Assembly: GCF_030541005.1 (NCBI RefSeq)
Contig: NZ_JASSVM010000003.1
Location: 124,001-188,000 of the forward strand
Source of the DNA: Marinobacter sp. SS5-14b
Lineage (GTDB): Bacteria > Pseudomonadota > Gammaproteobacteria > Pseudomonadales > Oleiphilaceae
Length of the DNA: 64,000 nucleotides
Direction of reading: 5' to 3'
The position numbers and the translations under genes were made by a program. Of the stretch, positions 18,749-28,054 are shown piece after piece (the stretch's first letter is position 1; every line of letters begins with the position of its first letter). The notes beneath the pieces were generated by a model. That model saw only the letters and a program-made list of their open reading frames with translations, did no database searches and was not told the origin of the DNA.

Positions 18749-20782
18749 ATGGCTAAGCACGACGTTGATCCCAATTATCTGGATCCGAATTACGAACCTG
18801 TTGTCAATCACTCCGAAAACACCCCATTCCACGAAGTCTTGTCTACACGCATGCAGCGCCGAACTGTCATGAAAGGTACGGTAGGCGCGGCGCTGGCAAG
18901 CGTTATGGGGCTTGGGCTGGCTGGCTGTGGTAGTGACAGTGATGACGACAGCACCGGCGATATCAACGCTGAGGCCCGGGATCCACAAGCAACAGCGCTG
19001 GGATTCAAGGCGGTTCCTGTGTCCAACGCCAATACGGTTGTGGTTCCGGAGGGGTATACTGCTGAGGCATTCTTGCCTTGGGGAACGCCTTTAACCGGCA
19101 GCTATCCGGAGTTTTTTGCAGATGCCTCGAACGGTGGCGCAGACCAGGAGCAGCAGGTTGGCATGCACCACGATGGCGTTCACTTCTTCCCGATTGACCT
19201 CCCGGCCGGTGGCAACAGTTCTTCCGAAGGCCTGTTGGTGATGAACCATGAATACATTAATCAAAAAGCCCTTCATGCCAACGGCCCGGTGAAGGCTCAG
19301 GATAACGGCGGTGTGCGCCCGGCCGACCAGGTGCGTAAGGAAATTGCTGCTCACGGCGTTTCAGTTGTTCACATCAAGCGCGATGGCAACGGCGTCTGGG
19401 ATGTGGTCAGGAATGGCTTGAACCGTCGCGTCACCGGTGGCACGGAAATCGATATCAGTGGCCCTCTGAAGGGCTATAGCAAGCTGGTTACACCCTTTAG
19501 CCCGAATGCAACTGCGACCCGCGGTACGCTCAATAACTGCGCCATGGGCGCTACGCCCTGGGGCACCTATCTGACAGCTGAGGAAAACTGGCACGGTTAC
19601 TTTGCCAATAAGGGATCTCGCCCGAAAGAGCAGGTTCGCCATGGTGTCGGCAGTGCCTCACGCTACGATTGGGAGTTGGCAGATACTGGCGAAGACCAAT
19701 ACATCCGGTTTGATGTTACGCCGGTTGAGAATGGCAGTGCGGAAACGGATTATCGCAACGAGGCGAACACGTTTGGGTTCATGGTAGAGATTGATCCCTT
19801 CTCTCCCGAGACCAACCCCGTCAAGCGCACAGCGCTGGGTCGCTTTGGCCACGAAGGCGTGATTTTCGGGCCGGTTGAAGAAGGTAAGCCAGTTGTCTGC
19901 TACTCCGGTGATGACTCGCGCTTCGAGTACATCTACAAGTTTGTGTCTGATCAGCCCTATTACGCGGACACAGCGAACGGTTCGCTGCTCGACACCGGCA
20001 CGCTCTACGTTGCCCGCTTTAACGACGACGGCTCCGGTGAATGGTTGCCGTTATCTCTGGATGATGCCGGTTTCAAAGCCAAGGTCGATGCCGCTGCGGC
20101 AAGGGGAACCGTTGGAGGTATTGGTTTCAACGGGTTTGAAAATCAGGCTGACGTTATTTTGAATACTCGCCTCGCGGCGGATATCGCCGGTGCCACTCCG
20201 ATGGATCGCCCGGAGTGGGGTGCGGTTGATCCCGTCAGTGGTGAAGTCTATTTCACACTGACCAACAACAGTGAACGCCTGGAGTCGCAGACGAACGGCG
20301 CAAACCCGGTTGCCGGCAATACCACGGGCCATATTATCCGTTGGACTCCGGCTGGAGATGACCACACATCGGGCAGCTTTGACTGGGACATCTTTGTGTT
20401 TGCGGGTGAGCAAGGCACGGAAACGGTGGTGGATGACCAGGTAATCGTTGCGCTGACCGACGACAACATCTTCAACAGCCCGGATGGTCTCTGGTTCGAC
20501 TATAACGGACGGCTTTGGATTCAGACCGACGGTTCTGATGATGCGCCATATCAGAACAACATGATGCTCGCCGCAAACCCGGTCACCCGTGAAATCAAAC
20601 GCTTCTTCGTCGGGCCGCAGGGTTGTGAGGTGACGGGTGTCGTCACAACACCGGATTCGAAGACCATGTTTGTCAATATTCAGCACCCGGAGAAGGACTG
20701 GCCGTTTGGCACCGAGGGCGATCATCCCCGTGATGCCGTCGTCATCGTAACCCGTGATGATGGTGGTGTGATCGGCGCCTGA
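18749..20782 (+). CDS. PhoX-family (DUF839) phosphatase-like protein
   Basis: 677-aa secreted protein of the PhoX family; characterised members are Ca2+- and Fe3+-dependent alkaline phosphatases in the periplasm. The N-terminus has a twin-arginine signal displaced about 35 residues in (RRTVMKGTVGAALASVMGLG) followed by LAGC, so it may be a Tat lipoprotein. Family features: LLVMNHEYIN (about 168-177), NNCAMGATPWGTYLTAEENWHGYF (about 253-276), RLESQTNGANP and SPDGLWFDYNGRLWIQTDG near 575-593. Size fits. Many DUF839 proteins have not been tested, so enzyme activity is inferred. Phosphate regulation is possible (see upstream repeat). Confidence 0.82.
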   Translation: MAKHDVDPNYLDPNYEPVVNHSENTPFHEVLSTRMQRRTVMKGTVGAALASVMGLGLAGCGSDSDDDSTGDINAEARDPQATALGFKAVPVSNANTVVVPEGYTAEAFLPWGTPLTGSYPEFFADASNGGADQEQQVGMHHDGVHFFPIDLPAGGNSSSEGLLVMNHEYINQKALHANGPVKAQDNGGVRPADQVRKEIAAHGVSVVHIKRDGNGVWDVVRNGLNRRVTGGTEIDISGPLKGYSKLVTPFSPNATATRGTLNNCAMGATPWGTYLTAEENWHGYFANKGSRPKEQVRHGVGSASRYDWELADTGEDQYIRFDVTPVENGSAETDYRNEANTFGFMVEIDPFSPETNPVKRTALGRFGHEGVIFGPVEEGKPVVCYSGDDSRFEYIYKFVSDQPYYADTANGSLLDTGTLYVARFNDDGSGEWLPLSLDDAGFKAKVDAAAARGTVGGIGFNGFENQADVILNTRLAADIAGATPMDRPEWGAVDPVSGEVYFTLTNNSERLESQTNGANPVAGNTTGHIIRWTPAGDDHTSGSFDWDIFVFAGEQGTETVVDDQVIVALTDDNIFNSPDGLWFDYNGRLWIQTDGSDDAPYQNNMMLAANPVTREIKRFFVGPQGCEVTGVVTTPDSKTMFVNIQHPEKDWPFGTEGDHPRDAVVIVTRDDGGVIGA

Positions 20783-20812
20783 GGCGCTTAAACACAAAGC
20801 TGAGAACCCGCT

Positions 20813-20859
20813 AAAGCCCGCATTTTCCAACGGAGGAAATGCGGGCTTTGTCTTTTTTT
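20813..20859 (+). terminator. Strong intrinsic terminator
   Basis: 13-bp stem (AAAGCCCGCATTT, 20813-20825, with AAATGCGGGCTTT, 20837-20849) followed by TGTCTTTTTTT. Terminates the PhoX-like gene. Confidence 0.92.
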
Positions 20860-20862
20860 GAT

Positions 20863-20889
20863 TTCAGTCATCCTGGAAATGGCCGATAA
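20863..20889 (+). promoter_or_regulatory. Candidate sigma-28 (FliA) promoter
   Basis: GCCGATAA at 20882-20889 is an exact match to the flagellar sigma-28 -10 consensus. The -35 position 15 bp upstream reads TTCA (consensus TAAA), a weak match. It is 123 bp before a chemoreceptor gene, the class usually controlled by FliA. Confidence 0.45.
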
Positions 20890-21012
20890 CCGGATCATAG
20901 TGGTGGCGAATCCACTAAAGTAGCAGTTATAAACTTACTTTAATTCTTTACTCTCAGGGTTCGATTTGAAGCACCGACTGTTTGCGGGCATAACAATAAA
21001 AGCGAGGGCTCC

Positions 21013-22653
21013 ATGGGCTTGCTCGATCGCAATGTGGTTTTTTGGGGAGCGTGCATTGCCTTGGCACTTGGCATTGCCGGCGTTCTGTTGGCGCCAATGT
21101 TAGGCCTCGACCTGGCATCACTGATGATTGGCCTGGTGGTGGGGCTGGTGGCCGCCGCCGGATATTTCATCATTCGTGTGCTCGAGCCCATTGAACGGGG
21201 AATTGATGGGCTTAACGATGGTTCCCTGCCTGCAGAACACCCCCTTCAAAAGCAGTGTCATCAACTGCTGACCGAAGCCCGTGCGGGCCGGGTATTGGCG
21301 GAAACCCTTTCAGGTAGCGCCGATGAAAATGCCATTTCGGCTGCGGAAGTAGCCTTTGCTGCAGAGCAGGTCAAAAAGCGCCTCGACCAGCAGGTCGGGG
21401 AAACCGCTCAGCTGGCGGACTATGCCGGCCAGATTATGGAGTCTGTTCACGAATCCTCAGCTCAGGCTACCGATGCGGCCACCATGGCATTGCAGAACCG
21501 TGAGGTCAGCGTTGAGGGGCGAGAAGCGCTGGTTTCGGCCATTGAAAGTGTGCGGGAAGTGCACAAACAATCCGAGGAAAACCTGCGCCTTATTCAGCAG
21601 TTGAACGAGAAGTCCACCAAAATTCAAGGCGTGACGGCCACCATTCAGGGCATTGCCGAACAAACGAATTTGTTGGCGCTGAATGCCGCTATTGAGGCAG
21701 CCAGGGCCGGTGAGCAGGGCCGGGGTTTCGCGGTTGTCGCAGACGAAGTGCGCCAGCTTGCCGGTAGAACGTCGCAGGCAACCAGCGAAGTGGCTGGCAC
21801 GCTGGCTGAAATTCAGGCCGATACTGAAACGATTGTGGCTGGCATTGAGGGCCTGGCCCGCAGTGTCGGACAGGGACTTGAGTCTGTAGAGAGTGTTGGC
21901 GGCCAGCTTGATCAAATCCGAGATCAGTCAGACCGGGTTCAGCAACAGGTTGCCCGGATTGCCGAGATTGACCAGTCCAACGAGCAAAGCCTGGCCCAGA
22001 TGTTTTCGGTGATTAAATCGGTGCGGGATCATATTTCTGAGAGTGATAACAGTGTCGCCTCTCTGGCAGAGCAGGCCGCTACGCTGATGGAGGTGGCGGA
22101 GCAAGCCAATGCGGCACTCGCGCTGAACAGCAGCCAGAGTTACCACCGTCAGTTCTATGAACAGGCAAAACGGGGCGCTGACCAGATTGGCCATTTGTTT
22201 GAGCAGGCGGTTCGAGACGGCAAACTGACGGAGGCGGCGTTGTTTGACAAAAAGCGCGAGCCCATTCCAAAGACCGATCCGCAAAAGTACGCCAGCAGTT
22301 TTGACTGGTTTACCGATCAGGCGCTGCCCGCGGTGCAGGAAGCGATTAAAAATTCCCTCGATGCCGTGGTATTCGCCATTGCCTGTGCGCCGGATGGCTA
22401 CGTGCCGACCCATAACCGAGACTTCGCGCACGCGCCTACCGGTAATCATGACGTTGACCTGTTAAAAAGCCGGAGTAAACGGCTCTTCAATGACCGCACC
22501 GGCATTCGCTGCGGCCGCCATACCGACGACATGCTGCTGCAAACCTATCGGCGCGACACAGGCGAAATCATGCATGACGTCTCAGTGCCTGTGTTTGTGA
22601 ACGGCAAACACTGGGGTGGCTTCCGTCTGGGCTACCGGCCGGCGAGGCATTGA
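21013..22653 (+). CDS. Methyl-accepting chemotaxis protein with C-terminal sensor
   Basis: 546-aa chemoreceptor. Two N-terminal transmembrane segments (about residues 6-28 and 36-56) are separated by a very short loop, so there is no periplasmic ligand domain. The signalling hairpin tip is intact ([20 protein letters not shown], about 216-235, then [17 protein letters not shown]). After the helical bundle, residues about 375-546 form an additional domain with [40 protein letters not shown] and [11 protein letters not shown], resembling cytoplasmic Cache/PAS-like sensors found at the C-terminus of some receptors. No obvious HAMP domain. It probably senses an internal signal. GAGGG precedes the ATG. 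Confidence 0.88.
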   Translation: MGLLDRNVVFWGACIALALGIAGVLLAPMLGLDLASLMIGLVVGLVAAAGYFIIRVLEPIERGIDGLNDGSLPAEHPLQKQCHQLLTEARAGRVLAETLSGSADENAISAAEVAFAAEQVKKRLDQQVGETAQLADYAGQIMESVHESSAQATDAATMALQNREVSVEGREALVSAIESVREVHKQSEENLRLIQQLNEKSTKIQGVTATIQGIAEQTNLLALNAAIEAARAGEQGRGFAVVADEVRQLAGRTSQATSEVAGTLAEIQADTETIVAGIEGLARSVGQGLESVESVGGQLDQIRDQSDRVQQQVARIAEIDQSNEQSLAQMFSVIKSVRDHISESDNSVASLAEQAATLMEVAEQANAALALNSSQSYHRQFYEQAKRGADQIGHLFEQAVRDGKLTEAALFDKKREPIPKTDPQKYASSFDWFTDQALPAVQEAIKNSLDAVVFAIACAPDGYVPTHNRDFAHAPTGNHDVDLLKSRSKRLFNDRTGIRCGRHTDDMLLQTYRRDTGEIMHDVSVPVFVNGKHWGGFRLGYRPARH

Positions 22654-22714
22654 TCGCACTGGGCACTGGCAAACGCTGTGATAGACTGCCGGGGACGTAA
22701 CAAGGAGAACGCCC

Positions 22715-23083
22715 GTGCCTGAAACCGAGTACATCCCCGCAAAACCTGACGGTCAGCAATCACAGGAACCCAGCTCCGCGAGGAACCTGGCTGTGGTGGT
22801 TTATATCCTGCAGGCGTTGTCTTTCTTCCTGGGAGGCGTGACGGCGCTGGTGGGTGTGATCATCAACTACGTCAAGCTGGATGATGTGCGTGGTACCTGG
22901 ATAGAGCCCCATTTCCGCTGGCAGATCCGCACCTTCTGGATTGGTTTGCTGTGGACAGTCATCGGGTTGATTACCACCGTGCTGATCGTGGGCTGGTTTA
23001 TTCTGCTGGGTATCGCGATCTGGGTGATTTATCGCATCGTCAAAGGCGCCCTGGCCCTGAACGATGGCAAGACTCCGCTTTAG
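22715..23083 (+). CDS. DUF4870-type small membrane protein
   Basis: 122-aa protein with three to four transmembrane helices (starting at about residues 24, 67 and 86) and the layout of DUF4870/Tic20-like proteins: a hydrophilic N-terminus, ALVGVIINYVKLDDVRGTWIEPHFRWQIRTFW in the middle, and VIYRIVKGALALNDGK at the end. The start is GTG with an excellent AGGAG site 7 nt upstream. Function of the family is unknown. Confidence 0.8.
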   Translation: MPETEYIPAKPDGQQSQEPSSARNLAVVVYILQALSFFLGGVTALVGVIINYVKLDDVRGTWIEPHFRWQIRTFWIGLLWTVIGLITTVLIVGWFILLGIAIWVIYRIVKGALALNDGKTPL

Positions 23084-23099
23084 CGGAGCCTTGACTGGC

Positions 23100-24446
23100 T
23101 CAGTCTTCGGTCACTTCTTTCAGGCGTAACGCACTCAGCATGCCTGCCAGCCCCATCAGGCCCAATACCAGAATCACCGCCACATCCGAGATCATGGAAA
23201 TGGCCGCGGTGAAGGCCCCGGTTACCAACAGCAATACGCCGATAACGGTATTGCTGACCGCTGTGTAGTCTGTCCGTTTGTTACCACCGGCCATATCCAC
23301 CAGATAGGTCTTGCGCCCCAGGCGCACACCGGCATGGGCCACACTCAGCACAAAAAATGCGATCGGATAGAACCAGGCACCGCCAAACCCGGTGCCCAGC
23401 ACCAGTGCCAGAACACCAACCACCAGGCAGACCGAGCTGGCCATGGCGGCACCCCGAATCATCACCCGGCGGCTGGAGGTGTCGGCGGCCCAACCCCAGA
23501 AGCTGGCGCTCAGAGAGCTGGCCAGACTGCTGGCGAGCAGAAACACACCCAACATCCAGCCGATATCGGATTCCTGTTGGGCGAGCACCACGAAATAGGG
23601 CGACGCCAGAGCTGAACACAAAAGCAGTGCACGAGTGATGACAAAATGCCGGAAGGGCGCATCGTCCCGCAACAGCGACAGGCTTTGAAACGCCTCGTCG
23701 ATAGCGTTGCCGCCACCCCCGGTTTCACCAGCGTATTCTTCCACATTGGCGAACAGTAACCCGGCAATCACCCACAGCGTAGCGGCCAGCAGTAGCAGTA
23801 CGGTATAGAACGCAATGGTGGGGTCGCCCCGGTCCCAGAACAGTAACCCCGTGAGCACCACCGTGGCGGTGCCGCCAATGGTGGTTGCCAGGCCAGACAG
23901 CCGGCCCCGGCGGGTTTTGGGGATGCACTTGCCCTGAACGTCTTTCATGGAGACCGAGCAGAATCCCCGGGCCAGTGAAAACACAATAAGCGCCGCGACA
24001 ATACCGCCACCGGCCGCATAGCCTTCAAGAAACCACACGCTTGCCGCCATCGCTGCCACGCTGATCGCCTGCCCGAAACTGCCCAGGGTCCAGAACCATT
24101 TGCGCACCGCCTTGCGACGCACCCAGGCGGCGATCACCATCTGCGGCACCATGGAGCCGGATTCCCGGATGGGCACCAACCAGGCCACCAGTGCCGGTGC
24201 GCCAACGGCACTCATCAGCCAGGCCAGCACGGTCTTGGGGCTGATCAGCAAATCCCCGAGCTTAGTCAGCACATTGCTGAACAGAATCAGGAAGAAGTTT
24301 CGGGGGACTTCCCGACAGGCTTCCTCCGGGATGTCCTTGCAGACCCGTGCGTCCTCTTCGTTGGCAATCAGTCCATAGAGCTGGTCGATAGTGTCTGGTT
24401 TGGTTGCTGGCAAAGGGCCGTCCTCCGGAAAATGTTTGCCAAGCAT
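23100..24446 (-). CDS. Major facilitator superfamily transporter
   Basis: 448-aa permease with about 12 hydrophobic segments and MFS-style cytoplasmic loops (VQGKCIPKTRRGRLSGLATTI between helices, WGWAADTSSRRVMIRGAAMA in the second half). The N-terminal 50 residues are hydrophilic and include CKDIPEEACREVP. Substrate is not recognisable. It is convergent with the DUF4870 gene (16-bp gap) and upstream of the DUF1513 gene with opposite spacing, so probably transcribed alone. Confidence 0.78.
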   Translation of the reverse strand: MLGKHFPEDGPLPATKPDTIDQLYGLIANEEDARVCKDIPEEACREVPRNFFLILFSNVLTKLGDLLISPKTVLAWLMSAVGAPALVAWLVPIRESGSMVPQMVIAAWVRRKAVRKWFWTLGSFGQAISVAAMAASVWFLEGYAAGGGIVAALIVFSLARGFCSVSMKDVQGKCIPKTRRGRLSGLATTIGGTATVVLTGLLFWDRGDPTIAFYTVLLLLAATLWVIAGLLFANVEEYAGETGGGGNAIDEAFQSLSLLRDDAPFRHFVITRALLLCSALASPYFVVLAQQESDIGWMLGVFLLASSLASSLSASFWGWAADTSSRRVMIRGAAMASSVCLVVGVLALVLGTGFGGAWFYPIAFFVLSVAHAGVRLGRKTYLVDMAGGNKRTDYTAVSNTVIGVLLLVTGAFTAAISMISDVAVILVLGLMGLAGMLSALRLKEVTED

Positions 24447-24493
24447 ACCAGTTAGCTCAGGTGTGCTTAAGCCGGAGGATCAGCCGGTGCCCG

Positions 24494-25588
24494 TTAAACC
24501 AGGTGGTGGTCCCACTGAACCGGTAGCCGCGCGATGTCTTTCGCAGGTTGTCCGGCGCTCAATTGCACCAGTCGGCCCTGTCCCGAGGACACCAGGAAAT
24601 CGCCTCCTGCCAGGGTCTGAATGCCGGCGCAGTCAGTGATGCGGGCTTTGGCAATCAGTTCTCCGGTCTTGCCGCGAAAGAGGATGGCGGTACCGCCCAC
24701 GGGGGAAGCGGCGGCAATCAGATCATTTTCAGGATGGGCCACCACGCTGGCGATGTAGTTGCCGAGGGCGGCCTGGGTTTCCGGGTCAAAGTGATATTCC
24801 CGGAGTTGCCCATCTTCGATGCGTGCCAGTAGCGGTGGTGTCTCGTAGAGCGGCCCCTGATACTGGTAGGCAACATAGACTTTCCCTTCGGCGCTGACGC
24901 TGACGTGGCGGGAGCTCTGCTGGTGGTGGGCAGGGGCAAAGCGGCCAACGATCTGGCCAGACCGCCGGTTCATCAGGATCAGGGCCGGCTGCATGGTATC
25001 CAGATTGAGTTTGATGCGGTCGTAATCCGGGTGGGTCAGAATGCCGCCGAGGCCGATGATCAGGGTGTTGCCGTCCGGATGCAGGGTGAGCTCATGTGGC
25101 CCGATGCCGGCCAGTTCAAAGGTGTCCACCCGTTTGTAGCCTTGCTCGGCGTCGTAGACGGCGACAATGCCTTCGCCGGGCTGGTAGCGGCTGGCCGTGG
25201 CATAGAGCCATCGGCCATCGGGTGAGAACACGCCGTGGCCGACAAAGTGCTCGCCTTCCGGGGCCATGATGCGGTGTCTGCGTTGGCCGGTTTCTGCATC
25301 GAAAACATAGAACGACCAGCCCGGCCGGCGCTCAAAAAACAGAATGTCTTTTTGTCCCGGCCGGTTGCAGCCGCTGTGGCAACGGGTACCCACCGGCGCC
25401 TGCCACTGAACATTACCGGAGCGATCGAAGGCACTCACGCCAAAGCTTCCACCTGGCAGGCCAACCGCGCCGGCATAGCGTTCGGGCTGAGGGCCGGTTT
25501 TGCGGGGGAGCAACGAGCAGCCGGTGAGGCTGGCAGCTATACCTCCGGCGACTGCGGCTTTGATCAGGGTTCTGCGATGGATGGGCAT
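24494..25588 (-). CDS. DUF1513 Tat-exported protein of iron operon
   Basis: 364-aa protein whose N-terminus MPIHRRTLIKAAVAGGIAAS carries a twin-arginine motif (RRTLIK) and LTGC, suggesting export, maybe as a lipoprotein. The rest is a predicted beta-propeller (DUF1513), with repeated strands such as GHGVFSPDGRWLYATA and IGPHELTLHPDGNTLIIGLGG. Last gene of the imelysin/di-heme operon (12-bp gap). In pseudomonads the same four-gene set is iron-regulated; the biochemical role of DUF1513 is unknown. Confidence 0.85.
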   Translation of the reverse strand: MPIHRRTLIKAAVAGGIAASLTGCSLLPRKTGPQPERYAGAVGLPGGSFGVSAFDRSGNVQWQAPVGTRCHSGCNRPGQKDILFFERRPGWSFYVFDAETGQRRHRIMAPEGEHFVGHGVFSPDGRWLYATASRYQPGEGIVAVYDAEQGYKRVDTFELAGIGPHELTLHPDGNTLIIGLGGILTHPDYDRIKLNLDTMQPALILMNRRSGQIVGRFAPAHHQQSSRHVSVSAEGKVYVAYQYQGPLYETPPLLARIEDGQLREYHFDPETQAALGNYIASVVAHPENDLIAAASPVGGTAILFRGKTGELIAKARITDCAGIQTLAGGDFLVSSGQGRLVQLSAGQPAKDIARLPVQWDHHLV

Positions 25589-25600
25589 GTTGATACCTGT

Positions 25601-26635
25601 TCAGTCCCCGTCGCTTGAATTGAAACCGCGAACCACGCCAAGGGCTACGGCGGCCTCGTCATTAATCAGCGTTGAAAGCTGTGAAACATCCACGTAGAGC
25701 CCTTGCAGGATTCGGAACTGATCATCGCTTCCCATCAATGTTGTCATGGCAACATGAGCTTCGGGAAAGTTATCAGCCACTTTCTCAAACTGCCTCTGGA
25801 TGCGATCTGCCAGTTCGGCCTCGCCAGCGGCTTTCAGTAACGTCGTCAGCCCGGGCAGATAGAATTTCTCAAGCCCTGCCACTGTCGCCTCCACCGCCAT
25901 CAGGCTCTTGCCACTGCGCCAGGCATCGGTGATGTAAGGATTGCGTTTGCCATTGCCTCTCAGGCCCATGGGCTGAGCCAGCCGTCGCTCTTCCAGTATT
26001 TCCAGCGCTGTCATGCCGGCTTTGATGGTGGTATCGCGGTACGGCTCGGTGTCCAGATAGTGTTGTTTGAAACTCACCCAGCTGTCTGCGAGATCCCGGG
26101 CATTACGTGCCATATGCCGGGTGACCGCCGAGAGCACCTCACAGTTTTTGGCTGTGGGCAGGGCGTTTTCTCCGCTATTGAGTTGCTCATCGAACAGCAG
26201 GTATTCGGCCATGGGAAAGCCCTGAACCGCCACCCCGGATTGGTTGATCACGTCGGCGTTAACGGGTGCTTCGGTGTCAAGCAGGTAGCGGGCCTTGCGA
26301 GCGACCAGGTTCTTCGGGTCTGGCCAGAACTGGAATTGCCAGGACAGGTTGTTGTTCTCTACCGGCCCGAAGTCAACAAAGCGGACCTGCTGCCAGGCCA
26401 GGAAGGCATCGAGCCAGGCATCGTTCAGGGCCGGTCGGCTGCCGGACGTCGGCGCATTGCAGTAGCCGGCCGTCGCCGATGCGAGTTGTTCGGTTTCGGT
26501 TGCCAGCGATTCGTATCCGTTTTGAATTTCGCCATGCCACTGTTCGCGGGCCTGGGTATCTGCGTTGGCCCCGAACGCAGCCGTGGTGCAGGCGAGCAGG
26601 GCAGAGGTGCAGAACAGTCTGGTGATCGGTTGCAT
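25601..26635 (-). CDS. Imelysin-family protein (second copy)
   Basis: 344-aa periplasmic imelysin-like (peptidase M75 superfamily) protein with an N-terminal signal peptide ending around AAFGANA. The region QGFPMAEYLLFDEQLN (about residue 135-150) aligns with the GxHxxE signature but lacks the first Gly/His (GFPMAEY), as in some paralogues. Imelysins are linked to iron uptake; the related EfeO/algal iron-binding proteins bind Fe. It sits between the di-heme protein (9 bp) and DUF1513 (12 bp). Unlike the first copy it may not bind metal through the canonical site. Confidence 0.85.
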   Translation of the reverse strand: MQPITRLFCTSALLACTTAAFGANADTQAREQWHGEIQNGYESLATETEQLASATAGYCNAPTSGSRPALNDAWLDAFLAWQQVRFVDFGPVENNNLSWQFQFWPDPKNLVARKARYLLDTEAPVNADVINQSGVAVQGFPMAEYLLFDEQLNSGENALPTAKNCEVLSAVTRHMARNARDLADSWVSFKQHYLDTEPYRDTTIKAGMTALEILEERRLAQPMGLRGNGKRNPYITDAWRSGKSLMAVEATVAGLEKFYLPGLTTLLKAAGEAELADRIQRQFEKVADNFPEAHVAMTTLMGSDDQFRILQGLYVDVSQLSTLINDEAAVALGVVRGFNSSDGD

Positions 26636-26644
26636 AGTGGATCC

Positions 26645-28048
26645 TCAGAGTGAATTCAGAAAATCGATCAGCGCACTACGGTCTGGCTCTGCCATCTGAC
26701 GATAGCGGTCAGCCGCCGGCCGGGCTTCGCCACCGTGCCAGAGAATGGCTTCTTCCAGCGTGCGGGCGCGGCCGTCATGCAGGAAACCGGACTGAGGGTT
26801 GACCACCTGGGCCAGGCCGATGCCCCAGAGGGGGGGCGTGCGCCACTCGTTGCCGTTGGCGAGGAATTCGTCCCGACCGTCTGCAAGGGCCGGGCCCATG
26901 TCGTGCAGCAGCAGGTCGGTGTAGGGCCAGATGGTCTGGTTGCTCAGATCCGGGCGGTCGGCCACTTCTCCGGTCTGGTGTTTCGGGGTGTGGCATCCGG
27001 CACAGCCGGTTTCATTGAACAGCCTGGCGCCTTTCTGCACAGATTCAGCGTCCAGATCCCGCCGGGCAGGTACCGCCAGACTCTTGGCGTAGAAGGTGAC
27101 AAAGTTGGCGACCTTGTCGCTCACTTCGGGCTCACCACCGTGAGTAAACCGTTCGCACTGTTGTTCCGGGGTGCAGTCGGTGGTGGGCTTGATGGACGAG
27201 GTCAGGCCCATATCGCCGGCGAAGGCGCCCATGCTTTGCTGGTGCACATCCGGTTCCGCGGCTTTCCAGCCAAACCGGCCCGGCAGCGTTTGCTGACTGG
27301 CGACATCCCAGACCTGATTAAGCTTGCCGGAAATCCCGTTGTTGTCGGCATCTTCCGGGTCGGCCAAGGCTTCAAGATCGACAATGGGGATGGCTTCCAA
27401 CAGACCCATGCCGATCATCTGTGGTGCCACCCGGGGCGAAACCAGCAAATTCGCCGGCATAGGGCCATAGTTGGGGTTCTCGATGCGATATTCCGGTTTG
27501 CGCAGTTCAACCACGGTTCCATCACCAAATGTTTCCTGAACCGGCTCCCAGTCAATCACCAGATCCGCTTCCGGTTTTGCCGCCGGCAGGGCCGCGGTCT
27601 GCAATTGACTGCCGTAGACCGGTGCGGGTTTGAAACCGTGCTTGCGAAGGAGCTCTGCATCCTTGACTGGATCGGCGGGTACCGCCAGCCGCAGGAACAG
27701 GGAGACCGGGGGTTCATCAACGCCTGGCGGGTGTCCGCGGCCATCCTTGATGTGACAACCCTGGCAGGAGTTGGTATTGAACAGGGGGCCCAGCCCGTCC
27801 CGGGCATCGGTGCTGGCAGGCGCTTCCACCCAGGGGTTGCGGAAGAAACTGTTGCCAACGCTGAAATCCAGGCGTTTGGTCATGGACAGGTTGCCCTGGG
27901 GCAGGGAATAGGCGTTGGTGTCGGCCTGATTGACCGTGCCTTCACCGCCCGTGGCCGGTGTAGTTTGTATCGGGTAACCAGCGTGAGTCTCGGCAAAAAC
28001 GGGAACGCTGGACAAGGCCAGCGTTCCCAATAACAGAAGTGATTTCAT
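26645..28048 (-). CDS. Di-heme c-type oxidoreductase (DUF1111)
   Basis: 467-aa periplasmic protein of the DUF1111 'thiol oxidoreductase' family. The signal peptide is MKSLLLLGTLALSSVPVFA. Two CxxCH heme sites are present: CQGCH (about residue 96) and CAGCH (about 350), with later Met/His candidates as axial ligands. The family accompanies imelysins and is proposed to take part in periplasmic iron redox chemistry; that is inference from context. Spaced 6 bp after the upstream imelysin gene. Confidence 0.88.
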   Translation of the reverse strand: MKSLLLLGTLALSSVPVFAETHAGYPIQTTPATGGEGTVNQADTNAYSLPQGNLSMTKRLDFSVGNSFFRNPWVEAPASTDARDGLGPLFNTNSCQGCHIKDGRGHPPGVDEPPVSLFLRLAVPADPVKDAELLRKHGFKPAPVYGSQLQTAALPAAKPEADLVIDWEPVQETFGDGTVVELRKPEYRIENPNYGPMPANLLVSPRVAPQMIGMGLLEAIPIVDLEALADPEDADNNGISGKLNQVWDVASQQTLPGRFGWKAAEPDVHQQSMGAFAGDMGLTSSIKPTTDCTPEQQCERFTHGGEPEVSDKVANFVTFYAKSLAVPARRDLDAESVQKGARLFNETGCAGCHTPKHQTGEVADRPDLSNQTIWPYTDLLLHDMGPALADGRDEFLANGNEWRTPPLWGIGLAQVVNPQSGFLHDGRARTLEEAILWHGGEARPAADRYRQMAEPDRSALIDFLNSL

Positions 28049-28054
28049 GTTACC

